Of a stretch of DNA of 64,000 bases, positions 54,857 to 63,626 are shown one piece after another. Position 1 is the stretch's first letter, and each line of letters opens with the position of its first letter. The stretch lies in contig NZ_FNVQ01000001.1 of the NCBI RefSeq assembly GCF_900108065.1, forward strand, positions 62,001 through 126,000. Reading direction: 5' to 3'. Source of the stretch: Marinobacterium lutimaris (lineage in GTDB: Bacteria; Pseudomonadota; Gammaproteobacteria; Pseudomonadales; Balneatricaceae). Position numbers and translations under genes: made by a program. The notes under the pieces were generated by a model. That model was not told the origin of the DNA, did no database searches, and was given only the letters and a program-made list of their open reading frames with translations.

Positions 54857-55575
54857 TGAACATCCTCGCTATCATGGCGGGTTCCATGGAGGGCGACCGG
54901 GAATCGGGGCAAATCGGCGAGGCGGTCCGCGCTAGAGGTGGCGCACTGCTCTGGTTCTATCGTCTGAAAGGGGATGAGCTGCCATTATCGACCGAAGGCT
55001 ATGACGCGCTGATTGTGTTCGGCGGTGAGGTTAGCGTTCATGACCCGGAGCTCAAACCCTATTTCGATAAGCTGGCTGGACTGATTCATCGCTTTCATGA
55101 AGCAGACAAGCCCATACTGGGTTCATGCCTGGGGTGTCAGTCGATCGCCTACGCTTTCGGAGCAAAGGTTCGTCCGCAGGGGGTCCTGGAGTACGGCTTC
55201 ACGCCGCTCTCCCTGACCGACGCCGGGCGAGAGGATCCGCTGCTGAAGGATATGCCCGCGCAGCCGGTACTGTTCGAGATGCACTCGGACACCTTCGAGC
55301 TCCCGGAAGAAGCCACACTGCTGATGAGTGGCGATCAGGTGACCCATCAGGCGTTCAGGATTGGCGAGAAGATCTACGGTTTTCAGTGTCACTTCGAGGT
55401 GACGCCGGAGATTGTGGATACCTGGACCCGGCGCGAACTGATCGATAACCCGGCTAAGGATCAGCACGAGATCGCACGTCTTGTCGAAAAGGTTACCGTG
55501 GATTTCGAGCAGCATCAGCAGGCGCAGACCGAGTTCGCCCTGTCGGTGATGAACGCTTGGCTGGACCGGGTGTAG
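54856..55575 (+). CDS. Class-I glutamine amidotransferase-like hydrolase
   Basis: The protein is 239 aa from ATG 54856 (GGGAG upstream; a GTG at 54853 is less likely). The catalytic triad is visible: the nucleophile in GSCLGCQS, and FQCHFEVTPE with His and Glu. The protein is a stand-alone GATase1 domain like the GMP synthase-type amidases and is close in size to PuuD-like gamma-glutamyl hydrolases. It should cleave a gamma-glutamyl amide, the last step of the proposed cassette. Coupled to the PhyH gene by a one-base overlap. Confidence 0.85.
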   Translation: MNILAIMAGSMEGDRESGQIGEAVRARGGALLWFYRLKGDELPLSTEGYDALIVFGGEVSVHDPELKPYFDKLAGLIHRFHEADKPILGSCLGCQSIAYAFGAKVRPQGVLEYGFTPLSLTDAGREDPLLKDMPAQPVLFEMHSDTFELPEEATLLMSGDQVTHQAFRIGEKIYGFQCHFEVTPEIVDTWTRRELIDNPAKDQHEIARLVEKVTVDFEQHQQAQTEFALSVMNAWLDRV

Positions 55576-56137
55576 GAGTTTACTGCCGCTCTCTTTTAAC
55601 TAACTGCAGCCCCTAATCGGAGGCATCCCTAGAGGGGATGCCTCCCCAACAGTTAGTTACCGCCCTTGTTGTCATTCGAGCGATTACTTCCCCCGAATGT
55701 GAACGATATGTATGCCACAGAGCAATGCTTGATGGGGTTCTGCCAATGCGGAGGCCGCGCTGGTTTGGGCAAGGAGAAGCATTACTTTGCCATTCGCTGA
55801 AAATCTGAACGATAAGCTTGCCGGTTTCTGGACCAGTCATGTGCGGTCTAAGGCTCGCGAGGCTATTGGGCTAAGCAGGATTTAAATGCGACTGTTCTGG
55901 TTAGTGCGCTAATCAGAATCTTTCTGTGCGGAGGGCGGGGGCGCGCTGTGCTGAAAGGGGATTGGGACTGCGAGACTGCTCTGAACCTTCATTAAGCTCA
56001 TCAAAGAAACCAATCGGCCGCTCTTTGATTCCCATTTCATCCTAAATGAGATTCAACATTTGCGTTTCGCAACTGCGGAGGGTGAAGACCTCTAACAGTG
56101 TCTACACTCAGTGGACTGCAATTTTTCAGGAGAGAAA
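55576..56137 (+). other. Long intergenic region with hairpin
   Basis: This 562-base region contains no frame I would accept as a gene. Hairpin GGAGGCATCCC (55619-55629) / GGGATGCCTCC (55635-55645) may end the cassette transcript. The remainder holds no assignable repeat. Confidence 0.55.
55619..55645 (+). terminator. Hairpin after the amidotransferase gene
   Basis: Perfect 11-bp stem GGAGGCATCCC/GGGATGCCTCC with loop TAGAG, 43 bases past the stop. No T run follows, so rho-independent termination is uncertain. Confidence 0.5.
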
Positions 56138-57055
56138 ATGATGACAGGCAAGCGTGAAGTTGGTGAGCAAGGACTACCGAAAATTCCACAGGAAGCGTTC
56201 GACTGGTATGACGAATATGCCCATGGCGATATAGACCGTCGCACCTTTCTACAGCGCCTCGGTACTCTCGGGATTGCAGGCCTGGGCATTGCGGCAGTCA
56301 GCCGTGGCCTGATGCCGAACTACGCGCTTGCGGAGCAGGTCTCCTTCAACGATCCGGATATCAAGGCTAGCTATATTGAGTTCGATGCGCCCCAGGGGCA
56401 TGGTCGGGCCAGGGGGTACCTGGTGGTTCCCGCAGGCGTCACTGCTGAGAGCCGGGCACCAGCGGTGCTGGTGGCCCATGAGAACCGCGGGCTTAATCCC
56501 TATATCAAGGATGTGGCGCGTCGTCTGGCCAAGGCTGGCTATGTGGCACTGGCACCCGATGCGCTCTTCTCGCTTGGCGGCTACCCGGGCAATGACGATG
56601 AGGGGCGAGCCATGCAGCGGGAGCTGGACCGCGGCAAGATCGAGGGTGACTTCGCTGCCGCTGCCCGTCTGTTGAAACAGCATGAATTTTCCACGGGCAA
56701 AGTCGGGATGGTAGGGTTCTGCTTTGGCGGCTATCTGACCAACCAATTGAGCGCGCTACTTCCCGACGTGATCGATGCCGGAGCGCCATACTACGGTACG
56801 CCTCCCCAGGCGGATATCGCCAATATCAAGGCACCGTTGCAGCTGCATTTTGCCGAACTGGATAAACGGGTGAATGGCTACTGGCCCGATTATGAGGCGG
56901 CGCTGAAACAGGCGAAGGTCGATTACACTGCCTATATCTACCCAGGCGTTAATCACGGTTTCCATAATGACTCCACTGCGCGTTACGAGGAAAAGAGCGC
57001 TGAACTGGCGTGGAGCCGAACCCTGGAATTTTTCGCGCAGCAGCTGCAATCCTGA
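56138..57055 (+). CDS. Dienelactone hydrolase family protein with Tat-like signal
   Basis: The protein is 305 aa from ATG 56138 (AGGAGAG upstream). The N-terminus has DRRTFLQRLGTLGIAG, a twin-arginine-type motif in front of a hydrophobic stretch ending near NYALA-EQ. The alpha/beta-hydrolase core has the Cys nucleophile in GFCFGG, an Asp near LDKRV and the His in NHGFHND. Dienelactone hydrolases open lactone rings; an exported version is unusual. It is alone on its transcript, and the substrate is unknown. Confidence 0.82.
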   Translation: MMTGKREVGEQGLPKIPQEAFDWYDEYAHGDIDRRTFLQRLGTLGIAGLGIAAVSRGLMPNYALAEQVSFNDPDIKASYIEFDAPQGHGRARGYLVVPAGVTAESRAPAVLVAHENRGLNPYIKDVARRLAKAGYVALAPDALFSLGGYPGNDDEGRAMQRELDRGKIEGDFAAAARLLKQHEFSTGKVGMVGFCFGGYLTNQLSALLPDVIDAGAPYYGTPPQADIANIKAPLQLHFAELDKRVNGYWPDYEAALKQAKVDYTAYIYPGVNHGFHNDSTARYEEKSAELAWSRTLEFFAQQLQS

Positions 57056-57272
57056 GCAGCCTGTCCAGCTGTTTGGCTGTTTCCAAGGGCCTGACCGTCG
57101 CGGCACCTGGTCGCGCGGTTAGGCTCGTTTAGTAGATTCCGTTTTATGCAACGGGATGTTTCAGTCCCAAAGCGCCAGGACGACCCACCCGGATGTAATA
57201 ATCCAAGCCCTCTTGTTGTTTCTCCGGCGCGTAATGCACGCTGTCGACCTTACCCTGGACAGGATGGCTTAA

Positions 57273-57953
57273 ATGACGACCTCTTACTCCCTTAACAACG
57301 ATTCCCAGGCCGCCAAGGTGTTGAACGAACTCTACGCCGAGGCGGAGAAACAGCGTTCTGGTGCAGGTAACCGACTCACAGCGGAGGCTGGAGCCGTATT
57401 GACGCCGCTGGAGCGCTTCACTGCGCTGAAGCATCGTTACATGCCGATCGACCGGCCGTTCGGTAACCTGATGTACTCACTACTCCGGGCATCGCAAGCG
57501 AAGACCATCGTGGAGTTTGGTACCTCCTTTGGTATCTCGACTATTTTCCTTGCCGCCGCCGCCCGCGATAACGGATTTGGCAAGGTGATTACCACCGAGT
57601 TCATCGCCGAAAAGGCGGAGCGTGCAAGGGAAAACCTGACCCGCGCTGGCCTAGTCGACTGGGTGGAGTTTCGCGTTGGCGATGCGCTGCAAACCCTCTC
57701 CGATCCGTTGCCGGGCCCGGTCGACTTCCTGTTTCTTGATGGCGAAAAATCGCTCTATCTCGATATGGTGCGAAGGGTGGAGCCGCAGATGGCTACTGGT
57801 TGCCTGATTGCTTCGGATAACACTGACCATCAGGGTGCCGAACCGTACCTGCAATATATGCGTGATCCCCAGCAGGGATATGTGTCCACGCCGATACTGA
57901 CCCAAGGCGGTCCCAAGGCGCACAGTGGCCATGAAATATCTTTTCGGCTGTGA
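57273..57953 (+). CDS. SAM-dependent O-methyltransferase
   Basis: The protein is 226 aa. It has the class I fold, SAM loop IVEFGTSFGISTIFLA, KVITTEFIAEKAERARENL, and metal-site DFLFLDGEKSLYLDMV. These are typical of COMT/caffeoyl-CoA-type O-methyltransferases. The acceptor substrate is unknown. It lies 218 bases from the hydrolase and probably has its own promoter. Confidence 0.87.
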   Translation: MTTSYSLNNDSQAAKVLNELYAEAEKQRSGAGNRLTAEAGAVLTPLERFTALKHRYMPIDRPFGNLMYSLLRASQAKTIVEFGTSFGISTIFLAAAARDNGFGKVITTEFIAEKAERARENLTRAGLVDWVEFRVGDALQTLSDPLPGPVDFLFLDGEKSLYLDMVRRVEPQMATGCLIASDNTDHQGAEPYLQYMRDPQQGYVSTPILTQGGPKAHSGHEISFRL

Positions 57954-58321
57954 GAGACCATGATAGGTGTAGAACGCTGGCACTTGAACATCGCGGCTGC
58001 TAAGTGGGAGTAATTCGCCGATATATCGGGCAGTAAACGGCCGCATCAAGTCATTATCTGATCAAGGCTGCTAGTCATTAAGGCGAGGAAGGCTAGGGTG
58101 GATAATGGATGCTGGTACATTAGCAAGGGGCCGTTTCAGCTAGATTGGAATATGCAGTCATGCTCATCCAATAATCCGCGGGGTGCTGCCCTTCAATTTG
58201 AGCAGGGCTAACATGACATACTTCGACATCTATCCGTGGGAAACAGAAAACCAGCCAACAAGTCGTCGGCTGGGCAAGCGCACCAGCTAGTTACTGCTCT
58301 TTTGGCCGGTTAAAACAGGGT
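57954..58321. other. Convergent intergenic region
   Basis: This 368-base gap between the convergent methyltransferase and PfpI-like genes contains no acceptable gene and no clear terminator. Only a short stem near 58250 (CAGCC/GGCTG) was seen. Confidence 0.5.
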
Positions 58322-59023
58322 TCACTGCGCTTCTCGGACGGCTTCGAGCACCAGGCGAGCCACTTCCTCGGAAGAAGCTGGGTTCTGCCCAGTGACCAGT
58401 TTGCCGTCACGCACGGCGAAGGTCTGGAAATCCGGACCGCTCTCATAGTTGGCACCCAGCTCGCGGATGCGTGTTTCCAGCAGGAAGGGTACCTGTTCGG
58501 TCAGACCGGCCGCTTCTTCCTCGCTGTTGGTGAAGGCGGCTACACGACGGTCAGCGACCAGCGGTTGTCCGTTGACGTCCTTGGCGTTTACCAACCCGGC
58601 AGGACCGTGGCAGACCGCGGAAATGACCTTGCCAGCGGCCCAGGCCGTGGAAAGCAGGCTGGCCAATTCGGTGCTCTTGGGGAGATCCCACATGGTGCCG
58701 TGCCCACCGGGCAAGAACACCGCTGAGTAATCCGCAATCGAAAGGTCGCTGATTTTTATCGAGGACTCGATCTTTTGCATGGCCGAAGCGTCCTTGAGAA
58801 AACGCTCCACGCTGGGTGGGTTCTTACCTTCGCTCTCCAGCGAATGCGGGTCGATTGGAATCTTACCACCTGCGATAGAGGCGATCTCCACCTGCGCACC
58901 GGCATCGATGAAAGCATAGTAAGGCGTTGACAGTTCCTCGAACCATACGCCGGTCGGGCGCGGGTCATCACCCATAGTCGCCTGGGAAGTGAGGATCATT
59001 AGAATCTTGTTCGTAGTACTCAT
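58322..59023 (-). CDS. DJ-1/PfpI family protein (Hsp31-like)
   Basis: The protein is 233 aa with the nucleophile elbow SAVCHGPAGL and an acidic residue in IPIDPHS-type region. HGTMWDLP contains the usual Asp. It fits class I amidotransferase-like chaperones/glyoxalases of the Hsp31 type. It follows the SRPBCC gene at 89 bases on the same strand. Role: probable methylglyoxal/protein-damage defence, by family. Confidence 0.87.
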   Translation of the reverse strand: MSTTNKILMILTSQATMGDDPRPTGVWFEELSTPYYAFIDAGAQVEIASIAGGKIPIDPHSLESEGKNPPSVERFLKDASAMQKIESSIKISDLSIADYSAVFLPGGHGTMWDLPKSTELASLLSTAWAAGKVISAVCHGPAGLVNAKDVNGQPLVADRRVAAFTNSEEEAAGLTEQVPFLLETRIRELGANYESGPDFQTFAVRDGKLVTGQNPASSEEVARLVLEAVREAQ

Positions 59024-59112
59024 GTTTACGTTCTCCTGAGGCTTTTCAGGGGAGTCAAATAGAATCCCCTTACCTGATTGGATGAGCGGACAATCTCTGC
59101 GTTCAGTGCGGC

Positions 59113-59625
59113 TTATTTAGTGGCGCGGGCGGCTGCGATCAGTCCGTCCAGCCAGTCCTGGTGGCCGTTGATCATAGGGTTGGGCTTGGTATTGTGGAGT
59201 TCTTCCGCCGGCTTACCTTTCTGTGTCTCCTGAGTGAGAATGCGCACGCGATCGCCGTCCAGATCTTCAATCAGCCAGGCGTGATGTACATCCAGGCGTG
59301 CATCGGTGCCTTCCTCGCCTGCCCAACCGTGCCAGGCGACGCGGCCAGGCGTGCCAGCGGCCGGCGGCACGAATTCATTGCATTGTGCTTCCACAGGGAA
59401 TCCGAAGGTTTCAAAGTAGAAGCGCACGCCGTCTTCAAGCACCGGTCCCTTGTCGTCATAGAAGCGAGGATTTGCCGAGTTGGAGTAATAGGTTGGCCAC
59501 TGAGAGGGAGTGACCAGTAACGGCCAGATATCAGCGGCGCTCAGTCCCGCCACAATAACCTCGTTTGAAGCGAAGTTTTCGGTAAAGCCAGGTACGTAGC
59601 CTTCGGGCCAGTTAATTGCATTCAT
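59113..59625 (-). CDS. SRPBCC family protein
   Basis: The protein is 170 aa from ATG 59625 with AAAGGA upstream. The helix-grip fold shows LSAADIWPLLVTPSQWPTYYSNS at the start and ends with DWLDGLIAAARA. A hydrophobic pocket protein; members are polyketide cyclases, lipid carriers or cyclase-like hydrolases. A near-perfect LysR-type inverted repeat lies upstream, so it is probably controlled by the (frameshifted) LysR gene behind it. Confidence 0.82.
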   Translation of the reverse strand: MNAINWPEGYVPGFTENFASNEVIVAGLSAADIWPLLVTPSQWPTYYSNSANPRFYDDKGPVLEDGVRFYFETFGFPVEAQCNEFVPPAAGTPGRVAWHGWAGEEGTDARLDVHHAWLIEDLDGDRVRILTQETQKGKPAEELHNTKPNPMINGHQDWLDGLIAAARATK

Positions 59626-59777
59626 AGAATATCCTTTACGTTGATGACAGGTTAAACCTGACAGTGCTGCCACTGAAAAAGGTGAAAGTTGTTAGTGGTG
59701 TCGCTGAGTTGTCATCAATGATGGTGCCTCTTTAGAAATAACACCAATCTCAAATTATTATTCTTGATATCACGCAA

Positions 59778-59804
59778 GCTTATTTCTCGAGACAAAAAAT
59801 AAGC
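59778..59804 (-). promoter_or_regulatory. LysR-type operator upstream of the SRPBCC gene
   Basis: GCTTATTT (59778-59785) and AAATAAGC (59797-59804) are perfect inverted arms separated by exactly 11 bases, the classical T-N11-A layout. It lies about 150 bases before the SRPBCC start and right after the LysR gene. Confidence 0.65.
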
Positions 59805-59864
59805 ACGAACCATATCTACACCTGAGGTGCCTCCTGGCGTGGGGCTGACTTTTGTTCGTTCAGA

Positions 59865-60771
59865 TTACTTGCGATCGGCGCAGGCCATGAATAGTAATTC
59901 CCGAATCCAGCGATGCGCTGAGTCGTGATGCGTGCGCTCGTGCCAGGCTGCTATTTTGGTAAAACCAGGCACGGCAATTGGAGGTTCAGAAATTGCGAGA
60001 CCTTCCATGCCTGAGACCAGTCGACTGGGTAGCACTGCGACCATGTCGCTGGAGCGCAAAATTTCAGGGAGGATGAGGAAGCTTTTGACCGACAACGTGA
60101 CTTCACGTATAGCGCCCAGCTGTTCGAGCACATCATCAGTAATGCCGTAAAAGCCGCCGCCCTCGTAGGAAACCAGCGCATGATCAAGCGCACAGAACTC
60201 CTTTAGGGTCAGCTTCCGTCCATTCGCAGCCGGATGGTCTTCACGCATAACACAGACATAGTGCTCCTTGAATAGTTCTCGCGCATGCAAGTCCAGGGGG
60301 GGTGCTGTCTGGTGTCAGCAAAGCGAGGTCGATCTGACCACGCTCGAGTTGGCTGTGTACCCGTTCATTCTCGACAGGGAGCAAGGACACTTTAATTCTG
60401 GGCGCCTTTACCTTGAGCGCCGATAGAAACGGAACAGCGATTGCGCGCAGCGCATAGTCAGTCGCGGCAATGGTGAAAGTGAGACTGGCAGTTGAGGGGA
60501 CGAAGACAGGAGGCTGAAGCAGCGTATCGATCTGTCTGAGGACCTGTTTCACTGGCTTACTCAGATCCAGGGCACGTTGGGTAGGAATTATGCCTCGTTG
60601 GGTTCGCGAGAATAGGGGGTCGTCGAAGCTGTCACGCAGACGAGTGAGTATCCCACTCATAGCGGGCTGAGTTATTCCCAGACGTTCAGCGGCTCGCGTC
60701 ACATTGCGCTCATCCAGCAGGGCATCCAATGCCTTGAGCAGATTGAGATCCATACTCTGGAGATCTTTCAC
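59865..60771 (-). pseudogene. LysR-type regulator, frameshifted in a C7 run
   Basis: The first 156 residues encode the DNA-binding domain (NLLKALDALLDERNVTRAAERLGITQPAMSGIL) and the start of the effector domain up to LLTPDSTPP. The frame then breaks at a run of seven C on the minus strand (60296-60302). One C fewer would join it to HARELFKEHYVCV..., which continues the effector domain for 141 residues to a normal end (60290-59865). This is a +1 insertion in a homopolymer: a mutation, a phase-variable tract or a sequencing error. The restored product would be about 301 aa. Confidence 0.85.
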
Positions 60772-60911
60772 GGTTATATTTTCGACGGCTTAGGATTCGG
60801 GATTACTGAAATTCAGGAATGGATAATACCAAGCCCCGGCCGTTTTGCGGACCGATTCTCAAAACTTGAAATAGGGGGCTGTCGGCCCTGGGCATTCATG
60901 AATGCAGGGGG

Positions 60912-60945
60912 GCACCTGGCCTGAATTTACACTTGGGCCAGGTGC
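60912..60945 (-). terminator. Hairpin after the isochorismatase-like gene
   Basis: GCACCTGGCC and GGCCAGGTGC (60912-60921, 60936-60945) pair over 10 bp with a 14-base loop, 22 bases past the stop. No T run is seen. A perfect 14-bp palindrome GCATTCATGAATGC (60892-60905) follows. Confidence 0.5.
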
Positions 60946-60966
60946 TGGAGATCTTGGCTAAACCTG

Positions 60967-61524
60967 TCAGCTTGCCAGGAACTCCTCTGTCGTAGAAACC
61001 GTTCCATACAGGAACGCCAGGGCACTCATAAACGCAGCATGAACCTGGGCTGCAGGAACGACTACGCCATTAAACTCAAGGTCCAGGGTTGCGCAGGCAT
61101 CATGAACGACTGTGGTGTTGTAACCGTAATCGACAGCGGCACGGCTGGTGGCGTCGATACACATGTGACTCATGGAGCCGATGACCACTACATCGGTAAC
61201 GCCAAGCTTCTCCAGGCTCTCTTTCAGTACTGTCTCACGAAACGAGTTCGGATAGTTCTTGGTAATAACCTGTTCGCCTTCCAGTGGTTTGACCGCCGGG
61301 TGTATCTCAACGGCATCAGTGCCCGTGGCAAAGAAAGGAGCTTCAGGGTCTGGGAATTCATGGCGAACATGAATAACCGTCTCACCCAGATCGCGAGCAT
61401 GGGCAATCACTTTAGCTGCGTTAGCCGCGGCCTCTTGGACTCCCTGCAACGGCAGTTTGCCCGTCGGCGGGAAGTATTCATTTTGGATGTCGACGACGAT
61501 AACGGCGCGTTTAGTCATAATCAT
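60967..61524 (-). CDS. Isochorismatase-like cysteine hydrolase
   Basis: The protein is 185 aa. The Asp-Lys-Cys triad is visible: VVDIQNEYF, ITKNYPNSF and SHMCIDATSRA. This superfamily hydrolyses amides such as nicotinamide, N-carbamoyl compounds or isochorismate. The start is either ATG 61524 or 61518. It is divergent to the GlxA-type regulator, which is probably its controller. Substrate unknown. Confidence 0.85.
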   Translation of the reverse strand: MIMTKRAVIVVDIQNEYFPPTGKLPLQGVQEAAANAAKVIAHARDLGETVIHVRHEFPDPEAPFFATGTDAVEIHPAVKPLEGEQVITKNYPNSFRETVLKESLEKLGVTDVVVIGSMSHMCIDATSRAAVDYGYNTTVVHDACATLDLEFNGVVVPAAQVHAAFMSALAFLYGTVSTTEEFLAS

Positions 61525-61647
61525 TTGCCCTTATATGGATGTTTTTTTCGTCTGGCGAGGGGCCTCGCAAGTTGTTTTGACATCATCTGATTTAGAGATA
61601 ATTCTGACGACTGTCGATAAAGACATAATGAGGGGTGATTACGACAA

Positions 61648-62622
61648 ATGTCTGATATGTATGTGGCCGAAGTGGGTCTTCTGCTGTACCCCGGTGCTCA
61701 GATGTCTGCCGTCCTGGGTCTAACCGATCTTTTTGCAATAGCGAACCGCTTTGCAGAGCCAGGCTCCGAAGGTCTGTCTACCTCTATCCGCCTGAGTCAT
61801 TGGCAGCAAAAGTCTCCTGGTATGCCGATTGAGCGCTGCTTCGATTCCATGCAGGGCGAGCCGGGATCACCCGATGTAATGGTTCTTCCACCCACTCTGG
61901 GTGATCCGGCGACGGCTGAGGTTGTCGCGCCCTATATTGAATGGATGCGGCAGCACCATAAGACAGGAGGGACACTCGCCTCGATCTGCGCCGGTGCATT
62001 CGTCCTCGCAGAGACAGGCCTGTTGGAGGGGCGTAAGGTAACTACCCACTGGCTTTACGAGGAAAAATTCCAGCAACGCTTTCCGACCGTAAATCTCGAT
62101 ATCGACCGTCTTATCATTGACGATGGAGATATTCTCACAGCGGGTGGTGTGATGGCATGGACCGATCTTGGCCTTAAACTGGTGGACCGCTTTATGGGGC
62201 CGTCGGCCATGATCCAGACTGCACGTATCCTGTTGGTCGATCCGCCGGGCCGGGAACAGCGATATTACAGCGTGTTTTCACCCAAACTCATGCATGGTGA
62301 TAGCGCAGTGTTAAAACTGCAGCACTGGCTGCAAGAAACTGAAGGCAAAGAGGTAAGGCTCGATAGATTAGCTGCAGTCGCGGGACTGCAGGAACGAACG
62401 CTGCAGCGCAGATTTCAGAAGGCTACTGGGATGACGACCTCGGAGTACTGTCAGAGGTTAAGGGTAGGTCGATCACAGGAGCTGCTGAGGTTTAGTCGGC
62501 AATCAGTAGAAAGTATCTCCTGGGAAGTTGGATACCAGGACCCAGGCTTTTTTCGCAAGATATTCGTACGGATAGTTGGCTTGTCACCGAGTGAATATCG
62601 CCAGCGTTTTGGAGTTGGTTAA
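61648..62622 (+). CDS. GlxA-family regulator (DJ-1/PfpI + AraC HTH)
   Basis: The protein is 324 aa. Residues 1-190 form a PfpI-like domain (GLLLYPGAQMSAVLGLTDLF, TLASICAGAFVLAETGLLEGRKVTTHW) in which the Cys sits in ICAGAF. The AraC DNA-binding pair follows: RLDRLAAVAGLQERTLQRRF and VESISWEVGYQDPGFFRKIF. Divergent to the isochorismatase-like gene (123 bases), so it probably regulates that gene. TTGACA at 61577-61582 may be its -35, but the -10 is weak. Confidence 0.9.
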   Translation: MSDMYVAEVGLLLYPGAQMSAVLGLTDLFAIANRFAEPGSEGLSTSIRLSHWQQKSPGMPIERCFDSMQGEPGSPDVMVLPPTLGDPATAEVVAPYIEWMRQHHKTGGTLASICAGAFVLAETGLLEGRKVTTHWLYEEKFQQRFPTVNLDIDRLIIDDGDILTAGGVMAWTDLGLKLVDRFMGPSAMIQTARILLVDPPGREQRYYSVFSPKLMHGDSAVLKLQHWLQETEGKEVRLDRLAAVAGLQERTLQRRFQKATGMTTSEYCQRLRVGRSQELLRFSRQSVESISWEVGYQDPGFFRKIFVRIVGLSPSEYRQRFGVG

Positions 62623-62646
62623 GGGTCTTGGTTGCATCACTTCCAT

Positions 62647-63531
62647 TCAAAGCTGTTCTAGCGCTGCAACTGCTTCTCTTAGCTGCTCAGCCACCCATGC
62701 AGCGTGCGCTGACAGTGGCCATTCGGCACGATGTATTAGCCAGAGGATCTCTTTAATCTCAGGCGCCCCCTCAATGACTTCGATATCGCTTTGCCGTGAA
62801 AACGCCTGGCGGGCATAACGAGGCAATACGGTAAAGCCCAGTCCGCGGGCAACGGGTTCCAGAATCAGGCTGATTTGATTGATGAAGCCTCGCCGGGGGA
62901 TGGCGTGAATACCCGGCTTTTCAGGGTATCGGCGGCTAAGCAGTCGATCAGCCATTACCTGGCCATCGGGATGGTCGATAAAGCCTAATTGTTCAAGGTC
63001 TTCCCAACCAGAGACGCTGTGGTTCGCCGGCACGATCAGCTCCAGGGGCTCTTCGGAGAAGCGACTGGCAGTCAGGCGGGAATCGTCTGGTTTGAGCGTC
63101 ACGATACCCAGTTCATAGTGGTTTTGTTTTACTGCCTCCAGTACCTCACTATCGGGCGCGAAGCGGTGACGGATTGTCAGCCCTCGGTTGCGCTGTTGTA
63201 AATCCAGGAGAATAGGGTAAAGGGTCAGTCCCACGCTGCCGGGAGAGATCAGGCTGACCTCACCTGTACGGTTGTTCTCGCCTTTCAGACGATGCTGTAA
63301 TCGCTTATCGGCCTGGGCGATCTCGTTAATGTATTCAAGTAGCGCCAAGCCCGCCGGCGTCAACTCGATCTGCCTTGGATGGCGGATAACTAGTTGGCCG
63401 AGATCTTGTTCAAGACGCCGAATATGCTGACTTACTGCTGCCTGAGTTATATCCAGCTGTTCTGCGGTGCGGGTGAAAGTTCCCGCTTCAGCCAGGACCG
63501 CGAAAGAGGCAAGCCATTGTGGGTTATGCAT
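62647..63531 (-). CDS. LysR-type transcriptional regulator
   Basis: The protein is 294 aa. HTH FTRTAEQLDITQAAVSQHIRRLEQDLGQLVIRHPRQ is followed by the effector domain (NNRTGEVSLISPGSVGLTLY..., GFTVLPRYARQAF). It is divergent to a VOC-family gene with an inverted repeat between them. It probably controls that gene, as is usual for divergent LysR pairs. Confidence 0.9.
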   Translation of the reverse strand: MHNPQWLASFAVLAEAGTFTRTAEQLDITQAAVSQHIRRLEQDLGQLVIRHPRQIELTPAGLALLEYINEIAQADKRLQHRLKGENNRTGEVSLISPGSVGLTLYPILLDLQQRNRGLTIRHRFAPDSEVLEAVKQNHYELGIVTLKPDDSRLTASRFSEEPLELIVPANHSVSGWEDLEQLGFIDHPDGQVMADRLLSRRYPEKPGIHAIPRRGFINQISLILEPVARGLGFTVLPRYARQAFSRQSDIEVIEGAPEIKEILWLIHRAEWPLSAHAAWVAEQLREAVAALEQL

Positions 63532-63541
63532 AATGAATTCT

Positions 63542-63574
63542 AATAGGAACCATAATTGTATGTCGGTTCTTATT
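63542..63574. promoter_or_regulatory. Putative LysR operator, lysR / VOC
   Basis: AATAGGAACC (63542-63551) and GGTTCTTATT (63565-63574) pair in 9 of 10 positions with a 13-base spacer, in the divergent region. Confidence 0.5.
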
Positions 63575-63626
63575 ATAGCTTTTTGTTTTTAGAATGGGTG
63601 CACATTCAACAGGAGATCTGTTCTAT

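Noticed and set aside
55613-55840. Short minus-strand frame in the gap after the amidotransferase gene
   Set aside because: It covers a terminator-like hairpin and has no ribosome site or recognisable motif.
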